In this document: in pieces, positions 38,300 to 49,034 of the stretch
Numbering within the stretch: position 1 is the stretch's first letter
Layout of the letters: every line of letters starts with the position of its first letter
From: Casuarina equisetifolia
Lineage: Eukaryota > Streptophyta > Magnoliopsida > Fagales > Casuarinaceae
Length of the DNA: 64,000 nucleotides
Reading direction: 5' to 3'
Assembly: GCA_028551475.1 (NCBI GenBank)
Contig: CM052358.1
Span: forward strand, 20,238,853 to 20,302,852
Position numbers and translations under genes: made by a program
The notes under the pieces: generated by a model
The model's input: only the letters and a program-made list of their open reading frames with translations
Told to the model about the DNA's origin: nothing
Databases searched by the model: none

Positions 38300-38847
38300 A
38301 AAGAATGATGATTTTCTGGACAAACGTGAGAAATGCAACATCCAATGAAAATTGAAGCACCAAAACTTCAAGATAAACGTTTATGTCACGGTGGAATGCT
38401 TATAATCTCTATTATTACGGTGTTAATGGAGAAAGATGTATTAAATAACACAGTGGAGGAAGCACCAAAGTCTTTATGCTACTTTCACTGGTCAAGGACC
38501 CGAAAAGCAAGAGAAAAAATATTAACTTTTTGGGATTTGAAGGCCATGAATCACGCTACGAACGTGCTCCGACTGGCTTCTAGTCATTGTAATACACGTA
38601 GGCGATTGTTAACTTATTCTCCTAGTCAAAGAAATTTACAGATACTAGGCTAAGTTTTGTCCTATGGAAGGCGACATTCTTGTCACGGGAGCAGATGACA
38701 CGTCATTTGATTTGATGGATCTTGGCCGTCCACGTTGTAGATAGCCTTTCTAATGTCTGGCGCCTCATGCCTGCCTATTTATAAGTTGTACACTTCCAGA
38801 GGGTTCTGTGTGAGTTCAATCCTTAGTTTTACTGTAGATTTGGTGCC
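38300..38847 (+). promoter_or_regulatory. Promoter and leader of SDR gene E
   Basis: It begins right behind the broken end of copy D. Visible elements are a TGACACGTCA box at 38696-38705 with an ACGT core of the kind bound by bZIP factors, the conserved GGATCTTGGCCGTCCACG line, and a TATA box CTATTTATAAG at 38775-38785. That puts transcription start near 38810, about 40 bases before the ATG. Binding is inferred from the motif only. Confidence 0.65.
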
Positions 38848-40462
38848 ATGGGAAGCTTCTCTCTACTCTCGGCTGCTGCAAGAAGGTTTGAGCAAAGTTT
38901 TATTTTATATGAGAACCACTGGATCGTTCTCTTCAATTCTTGAGCTTTGATGTTCATCATTTATTGAATTGATACTTTTCCTTTTGTTCATTCTAGATTA
39001 TTTTGTTAATTTCTCTCGAAGCATCCGATTACATTAACACTACCTATCCCAAAAAAAGAAAAGAAAAATATAAAGGATGGCACAATCTCTTTAGCCCGAA
39101 GGTTATTTTACAAGCATGAGCACATAAATGTTTTATGAAGAAACTAGAAGAAAATTAGCAAATAAAACTAGGCAATCTGTTGATAAGACAAATTATTTAA
39201 ATATCCAAAAGCTATAAATAGATAGTCAAAGGATAACTTGCTGAATATAAAAAGCTGGATTTATCAACTGTTTAGGTTCAATGAACAATATGAATGGTTG
39301 CGGAATACTTTTGTTTTGTGAATTACTATATATAAATGAAAAAATATATAATCTAAATAATTTAAACAATTATTTATAGCTCAAAAATGATATTTAAATT
39401 TTTTAAAATTTTGAATATATAATATAGAAGTCTTATACCCTTAAATGATGAGATTCTATCTGTTACAATTTATAAATCATTCCTTTAACTAATGAAATTT
39501 TCTTTCATATTATTCTTGATTTTGACAATAATAACAATGCTCTTTAATTTTTTTCTATTAATTCTTATACCATTTTTAAATTGTTTTCCTTGTACATTTA
39601 TGTGAGTTTCTTAAAGAGTGGTATAACATTTGCACTTTGTGGTATCCAAAAAGATGTTGATTGCGAGAGAGAATATCATGTTGAATGTCACAGGCTAGAA
39701 GGAAAAGTGGCAGTAATCACTGGCGGAGCTAGCGGCATTGGAGAGGCGGCAGCCAGGCTCTTCTCGAGGCACGGAGCTAAAGTTGTGATTGCAGATATCA
39801 AAGACGATTTGGGTCACTCTGTATGCAAAGATCTGAACCCTGAATCCACATCCTTCGTCCATTGTGATGTCACCAAGGAAACAGACATCGAAAACGCTGT
39901 CAACCTTGCTGTTTCCCAGCACGGGAAACTAGACATCATGTTCAACAATGCTGGTATAACGGGGGTAGGGAAACCAAACATCCTTGAGAACACCAAGGCT
40001 GATTTTGAGCAAGTCGTGGGTATTAACCTCGTAGGTGCCTTCCTTGGCACCAAACATGCCGCCCGTGTGATGATCCCGAATCGTCGAGGCAGCATAATCC
40101 AAACGGCTAGCGTGTGCTCTACAATAGGAGGGGTTGCTTCGCATGCCTACACGAGCTCAAAGCATGGTGTCGTTGGATTGATGAGAAACACCGCTGTGGA
40201 GCTCGGACAATTTGGCATTCGTGTGAATTGTGTGTCGCCATATTTGGTTGCCACACCGTTGGCCAAGGATTTCTTCAAGCTGGACGATGATGGCGTTTAT
40301 AGTGTATATTCCAATCTTAAAGGTGAGGTTCTCAAGCCGGAGGACATTGCTGAGGGTGCTCTTTACTTGGGGAGCGACGAGTCGAAGTATGTGAGCGGAC
40401 ATAATCTTCTGGTGGACGGGGGCTTCACCATTGTAAATCCAGGCTTCTGTATGTATGCATAA
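38848..40462 (+). CDS. Short-chain dehydrogenase/reductase, SDR110C type (copy E, intact)
   Basis: A likely NAD(P)-dependent alcohol dehydrogenase or ketone reductase of plant specialised metabolism; the substrate is unknown. Exon 1 is 38848-38885 (MGSFSLLSAAAR plus two bases), the intron 38886-39693 (GT-AG) and exon 2 39694-40462. The joined product has 268 residues, normal for the family. Residues 22-29 are the glycine-rich TGGASGIG motif, and Asp47 after the second strand favours NAD(H). NNAG lies at 97-100. The catalytic set is Asn124, Ser152, Tyr165 and Lys169 (Y-T-S-S-K). The open frame upstream of 39694, back to an ATG at 39581, is intron. Relatives include secoisolariciresinol dehydrogenase and xanthoxin dehydrogenase, so the pathway cannot be told from sequence. 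The NAC-derived 3' flank begins six bases after the stop. Confidence 0.93.
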
Positions 40463-40467
40463 TTTCC

Positions 40468-41545
40468 TAGTTATTGCTAGTTTGGCTTTATTGGCTTTCT
40501 ATGTGTCTTTAGTGGGGGGAAACAGACAAGAGAAGGAATCCATATTGGGTCGTGTCCAGGCGCTTTTGGTAGAAGATATGAAGATCGGATTGGGTCCTTC
40601 CCACATCTAATGTGGTAGTAATCTAATGTTTTAATACCCAAAAGGGCTTAGTGTGCTATAGAGTTTTGCTATTTCAAATAGGTAGTGGTTTGGTTTACCT
40701 TCTCTTTTTTTACCTGGATGCTGCTTCTTGCGGGCAGTTTTGGTTTTGGACATAGGTTTTTACGAGAATACATTTCTTCTTCTTCCAAAATTACAGTTGC
40801 AGCTTAGCGTGAAGGTTGAATGCATAAAAGAGAAAACAAAAATTAGAATAACAGTAAATTAATTAAAATTTTTTGTCAAAGTTGATTTTCTTTACATATC
40901 TATATACATCCATGCATCCACTCGAACTCAAACTTAAGAACTCTTATTCCCAACTAAGTTAGTTACTTGTCAACTATTAAATTATCAATTGTTTCGATTT
41001 AGTTCTTGAGTTCAAATAATCTTAACGTGTTAACTTTATCTTGTTCTTTCACAATTAAGGGAAAATGATTTAATTATAAACTACAGACTTTCGTCTACAA
41101 AGGTTTTGTAATTTTAGTCAAGACATGCAAAAAGCATTTTTCTATGTTGTGAAAACCACTACTAAGCAGAAATGCAATTTTAGAATTATATTTTTATGAC
41201 AAGAATAGTTATAAAAAAGTGGTATATCAGCACTTACCATTTGTAAAGTGGTCATGGAGGAACAAGGATGGAGGTTTTAAAACTTCAAATTCATATAAAT
41301 GATGATTCATAAATAAAATTAATGACACATCAATAAAGACTTAATCTTTATTTTATTTTATTTGTTTCGGTGTGGTTTCACTCGCACGTTAAATTAAGGA
41401 CTAATGTTAGTCATTTGTACTTTCTAATTTTATGAGATATATTTTTATATCGTACAGTACCCGAAACACTTGTAGAAGTTAGTGGTAATCTATAATCATC
41501 ATAAGCCTAATCCTAAAAACGTCACATAATCCAACTAATTAAGGC
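40468..41545 (+). other. NAC 3'-end relic behind SDR gene E, likely its 3'UTR
   Basis: From TAGTTATTGCTAGTTTGGC the sequence follows the NAC gene from 2907: anchor codons, stop region, the CCTTCCCACATCTAATG line and about 0.7 kb of downstream flank. The NAC frame is broken by small changes. Because it starts straight after the SDR stop, the SDR mRNA should contain it. Confidence 0.82.
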
Positions 41546-41589
41546 AAGTCAGTAAGCAACAAGAAAATATTGTGTAGCCACTTGTTACA

Positions 41590-42010
41590 TTTTCAATTAC
41601 CATGAGGAAAATTTTCCGGACAAACGTGAGAAGTAAGATTGAAGCATTAAAACTTCAAGTCAAACATATATCATGCTGGAACGCTTATGGTCTCTGTTAA
41701 TTGCGTTGAGTGTTAGTATGATGTTGATTGAAAAAGAAAGTTGTATTCAAATAACGAGCTCTGAGTAGCTTTTGGTTGGTAATGCACGTCGGCAATTGTT
41801 AATTTATTGTCCTACCCAGAGAAACTGACAACTATTTTGCTAACTTTGTATTCCGTAAAGCAAGGGACTTGTCTTGCTACCAAAGGGGGCTAGGTCCGGT
41901 TGTGATCCTGGGCCGTCCGGGATACCGGCAACGTTTCTAGCGCCTAACGCTTGATATGTTTTTCTCTACGAGTTGAAAGATTTCTGATGGTTCCGTTGGG
42001 TTTGTATACG
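41590..42010 (+). promoter_or_regulatory. Orphan SDR promoter block
   Basis: GGACAAACGTGAGAAGTAAG, CATGCTGGAACGCTTATGG and GTTAGTATGATGTTGATTG are present in the usual order, followed by TTCCGTTGGGTTTG, but the expected exon 1 is absent. Homology stops at about 42005, where unrelated sequence of 6.7 kb begins. Confidence 0.65.
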
Positions 42011-43142
42011 GTTCAATTTGAGTGGGGAAAGGTGAATTATGACTTAATTTTCAAGATGAAAATTTTGAAAACTCTATTTCTGTAGCCTCAAAATTTGAGA
42101 AAAAGAGATATGCAGACAGTTTTGTTAAGGATGGTTTAACATCCCACAAATCTACTTCCACCCCTCTTTCAATCAAACACGATTGAGAGAATTCTTATAC
42201 CACACATTGGCACAATAGAAGCGTACACCACCCAAAGTACAAGTTCCTTATCACTCAAGGAATTTCCTCATCACAATGACTGGGCATTCAGTGACAAACA
42301 ACCAGATATACACCATCTCAAATACATGGCTGTCAACACACCCTAAATCAACTATGTAAAGGATTTATAAATATTTAAGTTTTAAGTTAATCCCTCATTA
42401 AGTGCTAGAATAAATGATATTACAAATGAAATTCTTTACCATTAAGAAACACAAAAATGATATAAATCTTCTCCACGTAGTGTTTTTTCCTTGACTCTTG
42501 GATAGGTAAGATATCTAATCAAATATTTAAAGCTACATCAACAATTAACCAATCAAGTACATCTGATGAAGAATATGTTACCATCACACAAAAATATAAG
42601 ATAATACCTTACTAATGTGAGTATAAAAGATTAAGCTTAACAAACTGTAGGTGTACAATAAACACGAATATAAGAATAGACTGAGTTTGGTCTGTGAATC
42701 CATATGATGAGAGCAATTAAAAATCTAATTGCGAGCTTTAAGAAATGTTAAATAATAATCAATTAAGTTCCACTGCTCATAACTATCTCTATCAATATAA
42801 TGTAAATATAGGCACACTAGAGATAATATTCAACAAGGTGTAATCTGAATATAATTCACAGCTTAGCACCAAATAATCAAGCATATAAAATATCAAGTTT
42901 GCCCAGCATACTGTGAGCTTCAGCAATTAGTTCAATCAAAACTCGCCAATTTCAAGCAAACATTCAAAAGTATAAGTATACTTAATGAAGTACAAAGATT
43001 AATCAAACATTAACCTTCAAATCACAAACTAATTTTCGTTTTGAACACTATTATGAACAGTAACTGAAAATTTCATTTTAAAAACCCAATCACGATTTGC
43101 AACAAAAAAGAGGGAAAGTTGTAAAGATCAAACCGTGTTTTC
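42011..43142. other. Unassigned AT-rich sequence left of the 43-kb solo LTR
   Basis: No open frame or known domain is seen. Together with 44541-45350 it probably formed one older insertion that the solo LTR later split, but I found no matching ends. Confidence 0.4.
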
Positions 43143-44540
43143 TGATAACTCTATTTTCATAGAGTTATTTTACCTAATTTAAATAATAAATTCTCTAATG
43201 TTTGTGAGAAAATATTTGAATTCCTCTTTATTTACTTAAATTTGTCTTATTTATGTAGCATAAGGAGGCATGAAGAAAAAGAACAAGCATGGAGAACCTG
43301 GTACTTATTATATGACAGAAGATGGTCAAATTATCAAGGTGAAGGAAATCAAGATGGGCTTGGGCTTGGGCTTTGGATAATTGTTATTAGATTTTTATTG
43401 TTATTGTCTTTTTTAAATAATTAGAAAACCTAGTCCTATTAGGAGTCCAAAGCCTAATTAATATAGAAGTCTAAAACCCAATTGTATTGGGAATCCAAAA
43501 CCCAATGCTATTAGGATAAGGAGAAAGTTCTAGATCCCATACCCTATATAAAGGAGGAGCCCTGCATAGAAGAGAGGGAAAAAGCAAGAGGGAAAAGAAG
43601 TTGCTGCTGAAACCAAGGAGGAAATTGAGCACAACTCAAGAAAGAGGCCAAGAATTCAAGATTCAACTCAAGAGAGAGGCCAAGAATTCAAGATTTCTTG
43701 AAGAGAAGACAAAAAGGGTGACAGATTTCCTGTTCTTGGATTCAAGATGCCTTCTTTGTTTCTTATTATTGTTCTTCCTCATTATTTCATTATGTTCTAA
43801 ACTTCTTTTGTTAGAGCGAAGATGTAGCCTAACTATGATGATGTGAATCCTATAAGTTTTTATGTTTTGCAAGATAGTTTATTTATGTGAGTTATATATT
43901 ATTATGCTTAATGCTTTTAAGTGATTGGCCACCATTTGAATGATTTGATGTGCATGTTAGAGACTAAAAGGTAATAATATGCAATTGCTTCTTATAATAT
44001 ATAACCATGAATTAAATGTGGATAGACATATACCATGTTATTTGTGTGGCTTTTGGTGATAAGATGATCGAAAGATTTATTGTAAACCAGGAATATTCAT
44101 AGATCCTAATGCATTTGGTTTGTTTCAATTCACATATAGAGATATAGTGAATTAATGAACTAAATAGGTTTACTATACCTAGACATAGGATAGTAAATAA
44201 ATTAGGAAATTCCGCCATCACATAGATAATATCATTCTTGCAGGCATAAACTATGGAAATTCATATCTAGTAGTTATGGTGAAATCGGAAGCTCTAACAT
44301 GTGTCTCATCTTGATTTTTCCTACTTGGATTCAATTTTAATTAGTTTTGAGTTTTTGTTTTAGAAATTTTAAATTTTAATTCATCTTCAACAATATTTTG
44401 ATTTGCTAGATAAATTTTAGGATTAATTCATCATTAGTACTTAATTAGTTTAGTATTCACCAATCTTCGTGGGATGATATCTTTCTTATCATTATATTAC
44501 TTGTTCGACATGTTCACTTGCATTTAAAATTCACCGAACA
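43143..44540 (+). mobile_element. Solo LTR (hairpin-headed family), plus orientation
   Basis: It starts TGATAACTCTAT (hairpin with ATAGAGTTAT) and ends CACCGAACA, flanked by TTTTC and CTTTC, a five-base duplication with one change. A TATA box, CCCTATATAAAGG, near 43540 fixes its transcriptional direction. The 1398 bases hold no retroviral-type domain. It is almost identical, in reverse, to the one at 51323-52687; a 69-codon chance frame is unchanged between them. Confidence 0.85.
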
Positions 44541-45350
44541 CTTTCTCAAGGATTAAAATGAATTATGATTTGTGTTGAACAATTGAGTGTAAGATGAACA
44601 AATATGCTCTTTTCTGTTCAAATTTCCTAGCCGACACTCTAAAATTTGTTCTTCCATTTTTCTACAAAAAACACTTCAAGGAGCCAAAAGTTAGCAGCCA
44701 AAATGAAAACCACAACTTTAACTAACTTACCTCTGATCTTCCCGTTGTGATTTGCCAGAGAAAAATGACCACTGTAAAAGATAGACATTAGAGAGATGAG
44801 AGAAAAAACTAGTTGTACGTAGGGGAGAAAAAAGAGAGGTAAAGAGAAGAAAGAGAGACGATACCACGTGAAATGTGCATTTCACTTAAAGTAAATCTTG
44901 GGCTTGGATAATTTTTTGGGCCTCACGAAAATCAACCCACTTCACATTATAATTCAACCCAACAAGCTCATTATAGGAAATAAAGTTCAGCCCACTTAAT
45001 AAAACACTGTAGCTCAACCCACATCATTTAACGAACATATAATTCAACCCATGGAATGTACTTCATAGCCATTTTAGTTTATAAACTCGTAGTCAACACA
45101 TACTCATGAGAATGGAGAAATTTTTTTTTTACCAATAATATTTTGCCAATAAATATTACAAACAATGATCTTAAATTTATTTACTTTATGGCACAAAATA
45201 TTCTACATGCAAAAATAATTTTACAAATATTTTTCTTTTTTCCAATCATCAAAATATATTTCATATATTTTTAATAGACTTTACACAACATTATAAAAAA
45301 AAAGGTCTCATATATCAATACAAGATAGTAAGGTGCATACAAGTGACTTC
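44541..45350. other. Unassigned sequence right of the 43-kb solo LTR
   Basis: On the minus strand it resembles a promoter and leader of a plant LTR (GGGCTTGG and GGGCC lines, a purine/pyrimidine-rich leader). No partner or coding region was found. The last 200 bases are AT-rich. Confidence 0.35.
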
Positions 45351-45355
45351 TTCTT

Positions 45356-48190
45356 CTGTTCTAAGCATGGGACTTAAAGTTGTTGTAACTCGAGTGTATT
45401 GTTATTGTTGTTGTAACTAGGGTGGTTTGTGTCTTTATTGTAAGAATAAGGATTTGTAGTGTAAAAGTTTGAAATTGTGTCTATCATATTTTAGTAATGG
45501 GTACTCCTTATCTAGTTTGTAAGGAGAGTGGATATAGATTCTTAAAATATTAGATTGAATCACTTAACAAAAAATTGTTGTGTGGATATTCTGATTTTAT
45601 TTGCTACAAATTTGTAGATATTAAAAGAAAAATAGTAAACCCAATTTAACCCTTTTTGTTAGGTTAAGTCCATTTCTAACACATTGCTTGATAGTTAGCT
45701 TTCAAATTATCATTATTACATGAGGAATTCATGGGAACTTCATGAGTATTAAAGGGTTAATTGCCTCTAAACTAAGGTTGAGATAGTAACACTTTCAAGA
45801 CATAGTACCTCTTGCTTAATAGGCAATTGGGTAGAGATCATCAATTTTAGAGACTAAATCACATCATTTGACCCAAAGCCACCCTTACAATGTATTAAAC
45901 CAAACATAAATGTGAACTAGATTTGAAAAAATGTTGTGTTACCATTATTAATAAGAAATGGGTAAAAGGCCATAAGTGTAACACTAAACATTTATTTTGA
46001 ATGAGCCTACTTAAAAACCAAAAGGAAGTTCTTCAAAGTCAATGGTACTTGCTTTTGGTTCTGGTGTCCAAAGTTTGAAGGAGTTTAAATTGTTATGAAT
46101 AATGGGGGTTCTCATGTTTGGGACAAGTTATGTGTGGTAGGAGTTGGAGAATAAGGCAAGAAAAAAGGGAAGAAGCATGTGCATAGGGTGAAGTAAATTT
46201 AAACATTTAGAAAGCATCTTTCATTTAGTGAACTATAATTGTTCCTTATGAAGGCTTAATGCAATGAGTAATATAACTAGTAGTTGAATAGTGTAAGAAG
46301 AAAATCAATGTTTGTTATAACTAGATGACAGCATACATAATATAAGTTACATCTTGTTACTTCTTCACTTGTTACAAAGATGTTTCAATCTTACATATAT
46401 AGTCAAAAGTGATTAATTAAATTGAAGGAAGTGTGTCAAAAAATAACCTTGACCATTTGCAAGAGAACTACCTTCTTCTAGGCTATGTGAAGTCTTGTAG
46501 TCATTTGATCTAAAGGAAGGGATAGTGCCTCTAAGTGAATCATCCTTTGAAAACAAGGAGGTGTTGTCCTTTTTACATGTTTTATGACTTACCAAGAGAT
46601 TTACATAAAGTTCAAGATTTGGTCTTCACATTGGATTGTGCCTCCATCACACAACTTCCTAGGAAGCTTTTTTTTAGCAATTTGGATAGGATTATGGTTG
46701 GTAGGATAGTGCCACTACATCAATGTTGTTCTTCCTTAAGACTTTGGTCACCTTTCTCTCCACATGGTTAACTAGAAGGGGTGGCTTGAGGCTTGTTATC
46801 TATGAAAGAGTGCTGGTTGGTAGTTGACTTGGAGACAATCCAATAAGCATCATGTTTCTTAGTAGAGGATGAAGCGAGATTCTTAACTTGACCTAACTTT
46901 GGTCTTATCTCCATTTTAATTACTTTAACATTATAGTGTGTGTAGTTGAGTAGTGCATATAACTTCTAGTTGCTTGTTATGTTGGTGTATTTTGCATTGA
47001 GGATAAATGCCATGATGCAATGTTTTATTGCCTAAATCTTTACCATTTGTTAATTTTCTTTTTTAATCTCTTTAGGATCAAGGCGTTACCTATAAGTGTT
47101 GATTGAGTTAGTGAACAAGTTAATAATGCTATCATCAATGGAGTGGAACAACCACTGGTAGACTGCTACATGACTTTGATCCTAATTCTTCATAGCTCAT
47201 GGATTAGGTTAGGATTCCATCAAGGAACTTGATCTTGTTTTGGACTATAATGCATTCTAGACTAGGTGACTCTAAGAGCTATTTAGGTATATAAATAAGG
47301 TTGTGCATCTAAGCATGAAGGTTAGGATTGGTGGTTGAGATTAAGGGAAAAGCTAATTAACTTCCTTTTTTTTGGCCCATCATAAGACTTTCTTTGATAC
47401 AGGTCTAGAAGTAAATAGTACAAGGACAAGGAAGAAAAATGAAAAGAGAGGGAGAAAAGTAACATGGCAGAAGCTTGCTCTTCATCTACTTGCTTTTGAA
47501 ATATGAGCCTTATATATAAAAGAGATATAAGGAACTAAACAAGAAAAATAATAAAACCTATTACAAACATGAAAATTATATTATACACCTTATTATTAGT
47601 ATTCAACTTTTGCCGAAGTTTTTTTTTTCCTTTGCTTGCAACAAAATCTTTCATTGTGATACAAGCAAAAATAATAAAAAAAATATTTTTCTTTTACATT
47701 GATGATTGAGTCATAGTGCAATATTTCATATTCTAACTTGACATGTATGTACATTAGTCAAACAAATACATCTCTTTCCCAAATAAGATATCATGGACAC
47801 TACTTTACAAAGATTGGTATGCCTCATCTATCTCACCTACCTATTGTATTAAGATTCTTAGTAGAATCTAAATACTATGTCATGATAATAATAGTTTGTG
47901 AGATTAGAATTAAAGTAACTAGACTTATAATATTACATTGTGATAATGATACGGCACTCAATATTGGAACAAACTTTATAAGAGGACTAAGTATATTAAA
48001 ATCAATTTTCGTTTCACAATGGAGAAAATTTAGGAAAATATAATCAAGAAAATGGATATTAATACAAAAGACTTGCTCGTTGATATCTTCACAAAAACAT
48101 TGTATCATAAACAAAATTCATATTTATTAAATAAGATTATTATTCTCAAGATGTATAGACCAGCAATCAACTCCATTACTTTCAACATAT
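45356..48190 (+). mobile_element. Decayed Copia element, plus strand
   Basis: The left part (to about 45700) looks like a Copia LTR end with the typical AAACCCAATT and pyrimidine-rich line before AGGTTAAGTCC. The middle is non-coding and matches 16575-17594. The right end holds an RNase H remnant (47870-48190). The left and middle parts recur at 60.9-61.6 and 63.2-64.0 kb. Confidence 0.65.
47738..48190 (+). pseudogene. Copia RNase H remnant
   Basis: The translation gives LHCDNDTALNIGTNF (47935-47980), and after a frameshift NTKDLLVDIFTKTLYHKQ (48060-48110) and YLLNKIIILKMYRP. These are the C-terminal RNase H signatures of Copia polyproteins (C-D-N-x-x-A, D-x-x-x-D-I-F-T-K-x-L). Stops and shifts make it a relic. 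Confidence 0.75.
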
Positions 48191-48779
48191 TTAAGCAAAC
48201 CATTCTATATTTAGATTGCGAGTAATAAAAAAATAATTGTTTTAATTTTTTATTTATTTGTTAATTATAATTACAGTAATTTTTTTCCTCGGATAAGTCC
48301 ACAGTACGTCATTAGAGTATTTCTTTATTTGCCTTTATCTTTTTTATTAATGAGCCTCACTGACAGCCCCTACCAAAACGCCTTTTGCACAGCCATATAT
48401 TTAAAATGGCAGGGCACGTAATGCGAAGTCTGAACACATAGCAACTCGTGCGGATCCAACGGTTGAGATGCTCCTAGTTGATCTAACTGCGATGTTTAAT
48501 TATTTTAGATCGAGGCTAATAATTTACATTCGTTCCACAATACCTTTTCAATGTAAAGATTGTAGCCTGTAACACGGAATTTACTTTGGTTTAAATTTTA
48601 GCCTTCCTTAAAACTACCCTTTCTGCCTCATTTTCCTCCGTCCTTATGCAGCACCAGCACTTCTGGCAGGAATCCGGCGGGTCTTTGAGATAAAACGAGG
48701 CAAGTTTTGTTAATTAATAGAATGGAGAAGACAACGCCCATGATACCCATGTGAAAGGGAGAGAATATTAAGTTTTTGG

Positions 48780-49034
48780 GAGTTGATGGCCATGAATCCC
48801 GCTACGACACGTTCTCTGACTGGCTTCTAGGCCGGCAATGGTTAATTTATTCTCCTAATCAGAGAAATTAGGGGATACTAGGCTAAATTTTCTCCTATGG
48901 AAGGCGACGTACTTGTCGTCCATGTTACAGGTAGCCTTTCTAATGTCTGTCGCCTCAAGCTTTCTATTTTTAAGTACACTTCCAGAGGGTTCACAGTGAG
49001 TTCGAGCCTTTAGTTTTACGGCAGATTTGGTGCC
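48780..49034 (+). promoter_or_regulatory. Promoter and leader of SDR gene F, with a deletion
   Basis: It aligns with gene E's promoter from TTTTTGGGAGTTGATGGCC on. After CTTGTC, near 48916, about 43 bases that include E's TGACACGTCA box are missing. The TATA region reads CTATTTTTAAG (48964-48974) instead of CTATTTATAAG. Upstream (48200-48780) is unassigned sequence. Confidence 0.6.

Noticed and set aside
39581..39693. In-frame upstream extension of SDR gene E (and 56493-56635 for F)
   Set aside because: It is AT-rich intron sequence before a clear CACAG acceptor; exon 1 at 38848 (and 49035) supplies the family-typical start.
43143..44221. Repeated 69-codon frame in both solo LTRs (44012-44221 minus, 51642-51851 plus)
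   Set aside because: It is kept because the LTRs are near-identical; no domain, and the third LTR copy has it broken.
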